From the NCBI RefSeq assembly GCF_947623445.1, contig NC_135244.1:8184001-8248000 (forward strand): a stretch of 64,000 nucleotides of DNA, in the 5' to 3' direction. This stretch comes from Clavelina lepadiformis (Eukaryota; Chordata; Ascidiacea; Aplousobranchia; Clavelinidae). The notes under the pieces were generated by a model that was not told where the DNA came from, did not search any database, and worked only from the letters and a program-made list of their open reading frames with translations. Positions within the stretch are counted from its first letter, which is position 1. Every line of letters begins with the position of its first letter. The translations under genes were made by a program, and so were the position numbers. Positions 34,196 to 46,689 of this stretch are shown in pieces.

Positions 34196-34387
34196 GTTGA
34201 CGAAAAAGGCGGCAAAGTTGACGCGGAACGAGCAGAGGCGAGCCGCGCCGACATTAGTGATCGCGTTACAGTGTACGCCGACCATCCGTTTATTATAGTA
34301 ATCCGAAGCAAGGCTAGCAACACATTCCATTTCATGGGAGCATACAAGAGACCGGAAGGCCGAATTCGTAGCCACGATGAGCTGTAA
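34196..34387 (+). CDS. Serpin alternative last exon (isoform B, HDEL tail)
   Basis: A second homologous last exon with its own AG acceptor at 34194-34195. Spliced to exon 6 it gives a 412-residue protein. It starts VDEKGGKVDAERAEASRAD, then VYADHPFIIVIR, FMGAYKRP, and ends RSHDEL. The hinge differs sharply from isoform A: charged Asp, Glu and Arg replace small residues at P11-P8, and the aligned P1 is Asp. Charged hinges usually abolish loop insertion, so isoform B may be a non-inhibitory ER serpin, or have a different target. The frame is open and the ER-retrieval signal intact, which argues that it is used. An AATAAA shared by both exons lies at 34602-34607; none is seen between them. Confidence 0.8.
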   Translation, partial: VDEKGGKVDAERAEASRADISDRVTVYADHPFIIVIRSKASNTFHFMGAYKRPEGRIRSHDEL

Positions 34388-34601
34388 AGGGATTGCTTCG
34401 ACCGTGCTTGAGATTTTCAGTATTCGACTTCGGCGGTCTGCTTCGTTTTTGCGCTGTATTATAGCTTTTTGTATTTAGGTTCTATCATGAAGCTCCCTAA
34501 TTTCTGATTTGTATCGATCTCTCCGTGCTGACGCCAAGCTCATACCAATCATGCCATGTATCTTTTCTTATGCTTTTGTAACGCAGGATTGTATTATTTG
34601 C

Positions 34602-34607
34602 AATAAA
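34602..34607 (+). terminator. Polyadenylation signal of the serpin gene
   Basis: Canonical AATAAA 215 bases after the stop of the second alternative exon. No such hexamer was seen after the first, so isoform A transcripts probably carry the second exon in their 3' UTR. Confidence 0.6.
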
Positions 34608-34858
34608 ACAAGTTAATACTTGGAAAATTTGGTTTTACGTAACGTAATGATGATCTAAATTTTAGAGATTCTGACTTAGGAAGGAACAAAATATCTTAAG
34701 TTAAAACAACATACGTTAAACCTTTGTAAGGATTTCTCGGTCGTGGATGTAAATTCTGTAACTTATTGCCAGACGTGAGACGTCCTAACAAAAAATAACC
34801 ACATAAAAACATCGCACTAAGGCCTGGTATGTTGTATAGATCGCATTTCCAGAAAACT

Positions 34859-34920
34859 CTTGACTTGGTCCGCGTAGAGAGGAAGAACTGAACCATGAAA
34901 ATTTATTTAACCTCCAAATT
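34859..34920 (+). pseudogene. Fragment copy of a serpin exon
   Basis: CTTGACTTGGTCCGCGTAGA, then GAAGAACTGAACCATGAAAA and AACCTC, closely match part of exon 5 of the adjacent serpin (33163-33222). The copy is frameshifted relative to it and has no flanking serpin exons. It is best explained as the remnant of a tandem duplication or a local copy event. Confidence 0.65.
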
Positions 34921-36211
34921 GTGAAGTCAGATATTGTTTTCGTCCGTCAATGGATTGGTTCATACTCAGCTAAAAGGTCAAGCTAGATTGCTGACTATGG
35001 AATACAAGACTTTTAAATTATAGTATAAACAGATGCAATGGAAAAGTAAAGGCCATCTATGTATAATGATATGGGGCAGTCGGACAGGAAAACTATCCAC
35101 GGACAAATGTGCCAATCAGTTTGTTGTTGTTGTTGCCTACTTGTGCTGTTTTTTTACTTTGAAACTGTTGGACGTCGTATATTTGTTCACATTTCGTTTA
35201 CTTTTAAAAAAGATAGCCAAATAAAATAAGCACCTTTCAATTACCTAAAAAAAAACGCAGGCCAAAACCTAAAATAATTCTGGAAAAGATGCATTTGTGT
35301 TCCTATTCGCTAACAACTGTTTTATCTGCAGCGCACAACCTAACAGACACAAAACACGCTGAAGATATTGACGGTTGTCATAACATGTACTGTCACCAGT
35401 GGTGTGTGGCGCAGCAATCAAATCCGTAAATTGGCCCATCGATTTAAATCAGGTTGCAAACGTAGCTTTAAACTTTATCTTTATTGCTAAGGTTGCGGCT
35501 GAAGTGCCCCTTGGGTTTTTTCAAAATCTGTCTATTGTGATAGGGCAAGTTGAAAGATTATCTCAGATTGTCTAAATGTCTATGGACGAAAAGTGAGCAC
35601 TCAGGTGATTCCTGAAGAAAAGGGGGCGGGGGGAAGAACGTAAGAACGTTTTAAGTTGAGATTTTTGAACATATTTCAGAAATGTTTGAAATAAAGGTAT
35701 GTAAAGACAGATTGAAAAAGTTTCTACCATCCCATCCAAAGAAGAAGTCATCTCGTCGAGTGCGTAGTTATAAGGTCATCTTGGCCCCACTACACTTAGC
35801 ATATGCCTTAACAGCCTTAAATCTCCTCAATCTCAGGAATCAAAATATGTTAAATTTAATTAAGTTTAAAATAGTTTACACTAAATAAACACGACACAGT
35901 ATAAAGCTCTGCACCAGATACAAACCCAAAAAAACAAGCAGCACATTAAAAAAATTTACAGAAAGCTGGTAGCATCAAAATAGGCTGCATCAACCAATAC
36001 ACAGGAGATAACCAATTTCGATAGCATAGTGAGCACAGTGCTTGTAAAGGTATTTCCAACATCAAATTAACAATTATTTGAATAACTAATTAATCACTTG
36101 TGATGTTGCAAATGCATTTAAAGGTTTCAATACGTATAAACGTTTACAAAGCCTTTGTGTCACAGGCTGGTATTGCATATACCTCTATCATTGCGATATG
36201 CAAAGAAAAAT
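34921..36211. other. Intergenic region between the serpin gene and IFT122
   Basis: AT-rich, no gene recognised. The frames at 35033-35224 and 35682-35888 look like chance. A purine-rich GGGGGCGGGGGG stretch lies near 35621-35632. Confidence 0.4.
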
Positions 36212-39200
36212 TTAAAAATCTATTTTTTCATCATTCATATCTGAGTTTTTTCGACAAAACGGGCAGCAGTGTTTCTGCAGGACCATCAATTCGTAATCAT
36301 CGGCGTGGAACATCTAAAATTATAACAACCGGTTTTAATTCATTGCGATGCCAATTGTACTGTAAAACAATTCAACATATACGTTTTTTCGGTTCCAGGA
36401 CAATTAAACCCGGGACGACTAAACCCAGGACACAACAACCAACATCTGTGGGTTGAATTGTCCTGGTTTAAATCGTCAGTGAGTTGAATTGACCGATCAC
36501 AGTTTTGTTCAGCTTTATCTCGTGTTGCTGTTTTGTTTTGAAGTCTTAAGCCTTTTCTAGCTAGTATTATCGATATCAAAATAATAGTAATGTTGTGTCT
36601 TGTTGTGACATACGTAGAACAACAGCTAGCACAAAGTTGAAACCATTCAAACAACTTTCCAGTATATTATACAAAACGAGCCATACTGCATTTTGAACTT
36701 GCGTAACTCAGTTGGTAGCAAAAAAACGAACCTGAAAGCAGGAATCGCACATTGCAACTGCCACTTCTGGCATAAGGTTTTTAAAGAACTGATAACGAAG
36801 TGGCTTTGGCCAACGTCGAACCAGCACGTCACGTCGGGAGAGGGAACGCAACACAGGACGGTTCACCACCACTGGTACATACTCGCTACCGCCCTAAAGA
36901 CATAAACCTGATAATTATACACAGATTCTGTAACAAACTTTGGCTTGTCCTAAAGGATATAAAAGACCAATTCATATCACAAGATTCTAAACTTTTAAGA
37001 ACAATATATTTAAAGGTTGTAATTGATTAAGAGAAAATCACTAATTATAAAAAAGATGGCAAAAATAAGTCAAATGTGTCAGGATGGATCTGATTAACTA
37101 AACTCCGGTATAATTCGCCATAAAAAAAGCAAAATTAAGTAAATTATGGTGATAAATATCAACAACGTGCCTCGAAGGTGAGAAGACGTGCAGTGAAAGG
37201 GTCGTCATCCTCATCTTGGTCCATGCGTAGTGTCTGTGTTGTTTCGTTATTCCAAGTTTCATTGGATGTTCTGCTCTTGCTACCAGCAGTATCAATTAAG
37301 CGGTAAGCTTCTTCATCAGATATGCCATCGTCCAGTGTAAATTCAACCAAAGGAAGAACTTCTACTCAAAATAATGACTTCTTGAAGCTATGAGACCCGT
37401 AATGTTAATGTGAAACGTCAAAACATCTTTCTTCTATTAAAATATTTTGCATAAGCTTGTGAATATTGATTTGAGTTATTTTTCAAGTTTGAAATTAATT
37501 ATCATGTACTCAATCACCAGTGTTTGCTTAATATATTAATGTGTTTAGAACATTCAGGTTCCGGCAAAATTTTCTCCAACTTACTACAATTGCTACATAT
37601 CAACGTTAACAACCAAAACATGGTCAAAACTCTCACCAAACGAAGAGAAAGAATATATAAACGGCTGCTTGCAGTTAATACATGTACTGCCTTGTGCATT
37701 GAGTAAAGGATTTGTTGTAGAGCATCGGTAACACATTGGTTGCAGATCCTAACAAAAAGAAAACAATATCATTAGAATATGTAAAATCTTTTTAAAAAGT
37801 CACTTTCGTTGTATTTGAAAAATTGTTCATATACTTACTTCATTATCATGAAAGGGCTTTGACCTTATTGTGATAGATCCAAGATCTATTAGGTCCTGAA
37901 ATCGCAAAGAAAGCTTCAACGAATGAAGCTTTTCGTATGCAAAACGTGCCAATTTATAGGCTCCCAGTGATCTACTTTGCTTGGCTAATGCATATAAAGT
38001 AGCTCTGCGATTATAAGTCAAGGAGAATGAAACCAACGAAGCCCAAATATTCCAAATAAGTGTTGAAAGATAAATATCATTAAAATTAAAAGATTATAAA
38101 AATATATATGTTGGGGTTCAAGAATGTATGTGGTAGTAAGTGAAGCATGTTTTTTCAGTAGAAAGGATACACTTTGGAGACTCCTTTTGGAGGCTCATTT
38201 CCGGTAATGCTGTGAAGTAAAAAGCGAGCAATGTTGAATAATGCTTCTGGAAGATGGGAAGTGAAAGGTTCATCCTGAAAAACAAATGGAGAGTTTTGAC
38301 ACATCATTATCAAGTTATTCTGCCACAACAGATTTACAGTATCAATATGTGCAGGTGCAAGCATCACACAGTACAATTTATAAAAGAGATTAAATTTTGC
38401 TACTTACAGTGTATCTCTGTATGGAATGATATACATAATAGATTTCAGCTAGCTTTTGGTACTTTCTAAACTTGTCAAGCATCTCATCCTTCTGACCGGG
38501 CTGACCTATATAAATTTTATAATATTGATATTGTTATAAGTATAAAAAATTAGCAAGAAAAATAATTGGCAGTGAGATACAAAACGTACTGTTGGCAATA
38601 TCTAGACTCTGCTTGGATATCATCCAGTAGTAATATCCAGCATCATTGAAGCGACTTTCCATGACAGCATTGTCAGTGAGCTGTTCTAGGACTCTCAAAG
38701 CCTCTGTTACTTTTCCTGCTTTATGGAATGCTACCAAAAAATGTTTAAAAATTTGCCACAATAGGAATCAACAAACATTTGTCAACAATATGCTTATCAA
38801 CTCATGATAGCAATGTAATTAAAACAGACTCATCACAATCTAACCTTTCTGGGCTTCTTCAAAGCGATCATTTTCAGCTAGCCATTGTGCATACGGGACA
38901 TAAACATCATCTTTAAACTCAGGATATCGCTCCAGCAAAGCAAATGCCTGGAAAACAAGCCAACATTAAAAACTTATGTAAAACTGAGCACCGGTATTCA
39001 AACCTATGATGGAGTCATGTAATCGACGTGAACTCAATCAAGAAAGTCAAAGTCATCAATCAAGAACTGTTATCACCTCATCCCAGTTGTTTGTATCAAC
39101 AAGCAGTTGTATATGAGCCTTTCTATCACCCATCTTGTTATAGATTTCAGCACAGTAAACATACTGTTGCAGGCGTTTGAGATGCTTAGCACAAAGCGTC

Positions 39201-42200
39201 AACGGCTCTCTGTCAGCTTTGTCCAATTTTCTTGCCACATCAATCAACCTTTAACGTGTGTCAAGCATTTTACAGCTATATAATCACTGCACCATATCAA
39301 GGTAACGTGTTCAAAACAAAAACAAGAGATGTTTTTTAATATGAAGGTGGTCTACTCCTAATTGCCCTATTCCACAGTTAAAATGCTAGAAAAATTACAT
39401 GTCAGTCCATCCATTTTCTCCAATTATTTGAATTGCTTTCATACTTTCACCAGCGGCTAAATACATTTTTGCAGCCTCACGTGGTTCATTTGTGTTCTGA
39501 GCCCATGATGCTTGTTTTGCTATCAGCTGTTTATGTTTTGTGGGGTTGCTGGATTCAACATAATCCTGCAATAGAAAAACATGGTTGAAATTTTATTCAT
39601 TATTATTATATATATTATATTATTCATTAAAATTTTTTTTAAATATAATGTAAATTACCATAATTGTAGAATTTAGACTCAAACTGTTAGAGAAAGAGAA
39701 TTATAAATCAAGGTAATAATTCAGAAAGCAAACCAGACCTTAGCAAGTTCAAACATTCTCAAATCAGTGTACATATCAACAGCTTTCTGTGAATTTCCAG
39801 ACTTTTTATAGAGACGTGCCGCCTCACTGAACTGACTGCGATAAGCATTGATGTCAGCAAGGAAGAGATCTGTGTCATTTTCACCTCTACGTTGACGATC
39901 CTGACAGTGCATAACATTTACAATCAACATCAAAACAAATTAATACCAATTTTAAAAAAATCACAAGCTTTCAACAAGTAATATTGAAGGGCCAAAATAA
40001 AAACCACGTACTTCAATGCTCTGTATAAGTTCCAAATAGCGCAAATCTCGAGTGCGAGTAAATGCTTTTCGAGCAATATCAAAGTTTAGACCCTCTAATG
40101 CTTTTTGAGCAAGATTGTCCCAATCCGTGTCGGTAACTCCAAGGCAGGCTATCTGATATGCTTGACTAATTGGTAAAATAATAACTTTTAAGATTTCTAC
40201 AATTAACTGTAAAATTATGAAAAGATTTGAACATGTAGCAGATTGCATTAACAAATTTAGTTGCAGATATATAAAATACAAAGCAGTTTACGCAATGCAG
40301 GAATCATAACCATACCTGTACATTTGTCGATCGAGGTATTGATACATTGGAGCAGATTGGGGGACTTCAACACTTTTCATTGCATGAACATGAAGACAGT
40401 AAATTCGGGAACCACAATAACCCACAACAAAACCATTCAAACGACGCTGATGGGTAGGAAATGATCCGGCTTTAATACCCAAAAATCCTTTGCCGGAGTA
40501 GCAGAGCATATCCTCATTTTGTGTGTTCCATGAAACACTGTTTGCATTCAATTCCTGAAACAACAAGATGCAAGATGGACATAGATTTTTCAATGAACAA
40601 CATTGTACTAATATCAGTAAAACAGTGATAGTATTACTAGCAAGCTAGGCTAAAAAGTTCATCATGAAGACAGCTTTGAAATAAAGATCAAGAGCGGGGG
40701 ACCGAAAGTTACTGAAGTACTGTCAGTTAAATGTTTTTGATACAACAATTTTAGTTAGCGTCACTTAGTGGTGAACTCTCACCTATCCTTGAAATTTTCT
40801 TACAGTATGTCGATGCCAATACTTAGGTGAACCACCGAATGGTAATGCCGGGAATAAGCTAGTCGACTTATACATGAGTGAATAAAAATATCTCGGATTT
40901 TCAGCGAAAAAGTAGGGGTCGACCTATACATGAGGTCATCCTATACTCAAGTATATACGCTATTTAAAAACGAAATAGTACCTCATAAAGCAGCTCCTTT
41001 GTGGTCAGATCATACACCAAACAAGTAGAATTATCGTTGATGATAATAGCAACTTTGGACCTTGACATGCTTAGATCTAAACATCTGATAGATCCCGATA
41101 CCTTTAGCATCTCGATCGGAAAAGGGTTGTCAACAAAAATTTGAAGAACCTAAGAAGAATACCACACAACTTTTGTAAAGATGTTAATTAAACTAATTAT
41201 TCACTATTTGCAGACTAATTCCTTTCTTCAAAAAGTGTTAATTAGCCATTAGAATTGAAAGAAGTCAGCCATTGTGAAAACTTCCTTCAATACTAGAAAA
41301 TACAGCAGATTACGAAAGCTGGAAAATTATTTCACCTGGCCATTCTTAAGCCCAAGCAGAAGGCCTTCCCTGCCTGCTGGTCCACCGATAACTTTAATGT
41401 ATCTGATATTGGCCTCAAGAAACCATTCTCTTTGCTTCTGCCCATCCATTGAAAAGCAAGTGAGATTGCTTTCCTAAAAAACATAGTAAAATAGCTTGGA
41501 ATATCAAACCGAAAAGAGAACTTTTAACCAACATTACATGATTTTATGTTCTAATACAAATAAAATAACTCAACTGAATAAAATTACCTACAATGTTAAC
41601 AAATTAGAAAATATGTGTTTATTAGGAAATTTGTTACCTGGCACAAGATGAAGTTTTCTGAGCAAACAACAAGCAAGTTGCATTCAAACTGCTTGAAAAT
41701 TTTATTTACTGGCTTGTAGGTAGTAGAGGTTTCATTGGAAGCACGCTGATAAATAACTATTCGATCAGGAAGTTGTACCTTGAATAAAAAAAAACAGAAA
41801 TATTTGCAACCAAAATTGAACACCTAAAAATTATGCAGCAAGCAGTTTAATATAAATTTACTTACAGCCAGTTTGTCTTTATACACAGATATCTTTTTGA
41901 CCAAATCATGACATTTTATGGTAGTTTTTGACAGGTTATCGTCCTCGCTGTCTTGATCTGAAACCGTTGTATTAAGCTGCTGGACTATCACATTCGTTAA
42001 CTTATCACGATAAGTGTATATGTCTCTGTACAGTCCATGCACTGTTGAAAACGTCACATTGTGACAGCTAATTGTACCATCTTGATGTCCAACAACCTAT
42101 GCAGAAAAGTGGAATTTTACACTCCTAATTGAATAAACAAAACTTGAGTGTGGACACATTATTTGAAATTACACTCACCACATCATTGCTATCTGGTTTG

Positions 42201-45101
42201 CAAGCAATCGCCCACACCCAACCAGCTTTGCTCTCAGTGATAACGCCTAATGTGGAACCTTCACGGGAATGAAGTGAAGAGAGACCATTCGACCCACCCA
42301 CAAGTAAGTATTTGCCTTCATCAAAGAATTGGATAGCACAGGGATCGTAATTTAGTTTTGTATCTTTCCCAATCTGTAGAAAGTGCATGGAATTAAAACA
42401 GATAACAGTAAATTCAATTAATTCCTAAAAGATAGTTATTTGTAGACATACTTGTTTTCCATTTAGCTGGTAAAAAGATAAATGTTGTCCCCAATCAATA
42501 ACAGCCAAAGAATCAGTGCTTTCATCTCTGTAAGCAATAACTTGATTTAGCACTACTATTTAATGATGTAAAATATTACAGTAATAACTATTAAATGAGT
42601 TACTCAATATCAATGTTGACATAATTTACACATTTGTCTCAAACGTTTTCGAGCATTATCAGTATTCTTTTATTTCTTACTTTTTTGGACACCATTTTAA
42701 GTTCCATATAGGTGAGAGTGATCCACCTGGTCGTTCAATTTTGATTTTTTCTTCACCTAGTTTTGTTCGAATACTAATAATTCCATTGTACATTCCCATG
42801 GCAACATACTGACCATCATTAGTCCAGCTTCACAAAATAAAAAGCAACAATAAAATTTGCATACTATGACACATCATTCTTAACAAACATAAAATCAGAA
42901 ATATTTAAAAAACAAGTTGCAAGATAATATATTTAAATAATGCTATTATTGTATCACCCCAGAGATGATTTTCCTTGTCCTAAATCTAACACTAACAGCA
43001 CAGCATAACCTCTGTCGAGTGAGAAAAATGACAGATCACCATGACATACCTGCAGCATGTTATTCTGCTGTTTATCTTGTGCTTATTAACAGATTTTTGC
43101 TCTGGGCCCCATAAGCCTAGAAAAATAACACTGCTAATTCAATAACACTATATAAAGTACTTAGCCAAGGGTAGGGATGTACATTCTACAATAAAGAGTC
43201 CTAAAGAACCAAATCTCAAAAAACTTGAATCCAATTTTCGTACTTTTTCGGAATCTTAGGAACCGGTTGTATTTTATGATTAAAGGTTTTAATTGGCACG
43301 TGCAGGAGATGTTGTCGATTGTTATTTCAGAGTCCAATACTATGTGCTAGGTGCGCTAATCATTATGAATTGAACCGTGCCTCATGTTAATTTGACAATT
43401 GTTAACTTGTTTGAACCATAATAATTTGGTGAGCTTATTGCAAAGGCAAAACAAAAGCACTGCGGGTGCTAAAATATTTTAACTTCTATGCTACTTTAGA
43501 ATAGGATTCGAAATTCTGGATCCAGAATAGACTATTCAAGATTATTCTAGAGTAGTCAATTATTCTGTATTGTACATCCCTAGCCAAAAGTATCTAATGA
43601 ACATCAAAATACACTTGCAGAACTCACCAAAATCGCCTGAAGAACAAGAAATTAGTTGTGGAGTAACAGGATTGTAAGCTATACACTGGATCGCATCGTT
43701 ATGTCTGAAAGTGTACAAGAGCTCAATAAAACTTACAGATGATGACATAAACGTTTTCACAGGTAAACAATATTAACATTAACTCAATATAAAAATTACT
43801 ACTAAAAGATTGTGCAAAGTTGTGTTACATACAAATGATAGCTGGAATTGAGCTTACGTATATTTAAGGATTCCACTGAGCTTGTCGGTCCAAATAATAA
43901 CACATTTGTCCGCAGATCCAGAAGCAAATCTCTTGCCTGTGATATCAACGACAGTTTAAAAGTAACTGCGATTGGGTTAAATTTACAAAAGTTGGTTTAA
44001 ATATGACAAACCGTAACTACTATGACAATTAATCACATCAACAGACAATTCTAATTAAGAGAATATAATAAATTACTGAACATCAACTTTGGCACTAAAA
44101 CAAGCACATTGGGGCGGCAAAATTATCTCCTGGCAGAACAAAATTCACAAAAATTTCAAAACAATTATGTGGAGTTTTCAAGTTGAACTGCATGGGATAT
44201 AGTAAAATATAGTAATCACAGTAAACTTATCACATTCTACAAATGATAGTGGAATTTTTCCTCTATTCATATAAACGTTTTGGAAGTTAGTGTAACACCA
44301 AACTAGAAAGTTTACAAAGTAATCAACTGATGTGGATTTTTTACAAAAACATGAGGAAACAGCAGTTACCAAATGTGCTTTCTCTGTTTGCTTAAATGTA
44401 AATCAAATAAGTGGAGAAGGTTCGGCTTTGTTCCAAAATGAACGCGTGAGACCATATAAAGTAATTTTTGCACAAAGTCTGTAGTTAAAGCTGCAAATGA
44501 GATTAAATCGGATGGCTAATAAATCAATGAGCTGCAAACTTTCCATTGTGACTGTAACATTCATCACATTCCTGTTTCCACATGTTAGGAGAGAAATAGA
44601 ATTTATTCCCCATTTTCAAATTAAACAAATATATACAACGAAATCAGTAATAACTTGGCGTGGGGCAGTAAAAGACCTTATGGTTATTCAAGTCTGCACA
44701 AACTTGAGGATCGTAGCATGAAACCCATCAAAAAGAGTACTGATATTAGAAAACATTATAAGCAAATATATATACCATCTTTGGAGAAATCAACACAATA
44801 TACAGTATCCTTATGAGCTTTCAAAGATCGAATGAGTGAACCATCCTTAGGATCATAAACAAGCACTCGGTTTCCAGCCGCAATAAGCAATTGAGAACCA
44901 TCAGGTTTGAAGGCGATATCATGAATGCTAAAACAAACAACATTTTCATGTTTTGGCATAAATGTAATGATTGCACCAAGCAACAACTTTTAAATTAGAA
45001 ATGGTATAGGCTGTATCAACCTTTCAGGGAAAAGAAACTCACCATAACCCCAATTTCAAATCATCTCTCACTTGATCGGCCCAAACAGCAGTTGTTCTCA
45101 T
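36212..45101 (-). CDS. IFT122: Intraflagellar transport protein 122 (IFT-A core subunit)
   Basis: Core subunit of the IFT-A complex, which drives retrograde transport and membrane-protein entry in cilia. About 26 exons: 45101-45043, 44927-44776, 43936-43858, 43704-43628, 43116-43050, 42827-42681, 42527-42452, 42373-42179, 42096-41866, 41778-41639, 41473-41336, 41149-40982, 40554-40316, 40165-40012, 39900-39739, 39565-39399, 39248-39077, 38947-38845, 38730-38590, 38505-38408, 38274-38171, 38004-37839, 37748-37637, 37361-37171, 36893-36732, 36313-36212. About 1,200 residues. N-terminal WD40 propellers ([46 protein letters not shown]), then TPR-like helices ([55 protein letters not shown]). Zinc-binding end: CYRCSTTNP...CINC, MCDSC and CCPFC. 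Human IFT122 matches throughout. The intron after 37171 appears to be GC-AG. Confidence 0.95.
36393..36482. repeat. Imperfect palindromic repeat in the last IFT122 intron
   Basis: CCAGGACAATTAAACCCGGG, with a second TAAACCCAGGACA, is mirrored by GGGTTGAATTGTCCTGGTTT. Arms are ~20 bases around a ~45-base centre. It resembles the core of a small foldback element; class unknown. Confidence 0.5.
40757..40975. repeat. MITE-like fragment with GTCGACYTATACATGA motifs
   Basis: In an IFT122 intron. GTCGACTTATACATGAGT (near 40862) and GTCGACCTATACATGAGG (near 40917) are direct near-copies. The right edge reads CCTATACTCAAGTATATACG, a motif I associate with widespread terminal repeats of cut-and-paste elements. 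The other end was not found. Confidence 0.4.
43172..43582. mobile_element. hAT-type MITE, ~411 bp
   Basis: Begins TAGGGATGTACATTCTACAA and ends TTCTGTATTGTACATCCCTA, an inverted pair of ~20 bases with few mismatches. Flanks GCCAAGGG (43164-43171) and GCCAAAAG (43583-43590) agree at 6 of 8 positions, consistent with an 8-bp hAT duplication. No coding capacity. Lies in IFT122 intron 4. Confidence 0.75.
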
Positions 45102-46680
45102 CTCGTCCTTCTTTTCTTCAGCACATTAGATTGCCAAATTAAAAATATTACGTTTATCTGCTTATTGTCAGCCTACTTAAATAAATACAGTAGGTAGTAA
45201 AGTGGAAACTCTTAAAGTAAATTAGATATCGCAATATATACAATATGCAACAGGCTGTATAACTCAAAACAATTAAACTAGCTCCAGCCAATGCGTACCT
45301 GGTATATATATATCAATTGTACCAACTTGGGATAAGTCCAAGTCAGTGGTTCTTAAACTATGAGTCGCCAGTTGATTTTGATAGGTAACCGTCAGCCGTA
45401 ATAAAAACATACAAGGTACACATAATGACATAAATTACAAGAAAATTTATTTCAAGGAAAAATAAAACAGTTTCAGTGGTTTTGGTGAATATTTGCACAC
45501 TCCGCTGGAAAGTTTGCTTTCAGTGTTCTGGATAAATTCGCCATTAAATGTAATGCCAAAATTTGTATAACGCCATCGCAATACTTATAATATACTTATA
45601 TCTTGCACAAAAGACAAGCTTGGTTACCAAAGCTCAAGCAATGAGGTACAATGGCCGAGCTTAAGTCGTGCAGTCGAGCTTCCACTTTCACATGACTTTC
45701 CTTAGCTCAAAGATAAAGATTGTGATACCATACAATACCAATGGATATAATCATTTATAATACAGACATAGAGAATGAACAACTGAACATGAACGAAAAT
45801 TGAAACCTCTAGTAAGTATATAGGCCTACATTGCACATACAAATATACTAGGCCAGTGTTAAGACAAAACGGCAAAATCTAGGTAAAAATTAGTTCTAAT
45901 TCATTCCTTCCGTGCTTTCGCCCCAACGCCCCTTTTCTGTAAAATTAATCTAAGATCATATAATTATGTATAGCCTAGCCTATACAGAAAAAGTAGGACG
46001 AAATGGTAGTCTACAATAGTCTAGTACACTGTTTTAAGTAGCCAAAATTCAGTTGGTTAATCATAGTTTAAGATACTTATTGGAGGCAACCATAAAAAAT
46101 TAATTTATTATCATAACATTAGTTAAGCTATTTCGCTTTCAACACAGGCTAATCCTTGTCACACATTCCATCATAATCCTTGTTGTCCAGTAAAAAAAAT
46201 TCGCATTGTCCATGATCCAACCCATTTTTTCAGTTGTTAGTTACAATCAATGGCGCATGACGAGTTCAATTAGCTACACAAGCAACCAAAAAATACAACC
46301 TCCCTGCAAGTAGAAACTATGTAATAAAATTTACTAATCTATTTTATCAAAAAATTATATACATGTTTTTATAAACTTTGATTGTTATTAATTTAAATGC
46401 AGTAAACCTGTTTTGTAAAATTTTATTAACGCAAACCTTCCATTATAAATAAAAATACATCGTTTAGTATACCGCTTGATTTAAAAATATAACCAGTACA
46501 TTTTATTCTGGGGATTTTTAAGATTTGTCAAGAATTTATGCCGCTTGACTGATGACGCCAAAGATCTTTGGTGTTAATCACATGGAATGCACCCTGGCAA
46601 GACAGCAAGAGATTATTGAAACGTGAGAAAGAGTCGTAGGTGCAGGCTACACACATTAGATGATGATGTGTTAATAAATT
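45102..46680. other. Upstream of IFT122: repeat fragments, no gene
   Basis: CAGTGGTTCTTAAACTATGA at 45350-45369 looks like one end of a hAT element with no partner found. 45655-45735 resembles the SINE-like family seen at 26150 and 59080. The remainder is AT-rich. No X-box was seen near the IFT122 start, although such sites are common in ciliary genes. Confidence 0.4.
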
Positions 46681-46689
46681 GAAGAATTT

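Noticed and set aside
31677-34387. Treating the second serpin last exon as a dead duplicate
   Set aside because: Its frame is open, the acceptor is present, and the conserved ADHPF strand and HDEL tail are intact, so use is more likely than decay.
36100-36456. 118-residue plus-strand frame
   Set aside because: It overlaps the last IFT122 exon in antisense and includes the palindromic repeat; not a gene.
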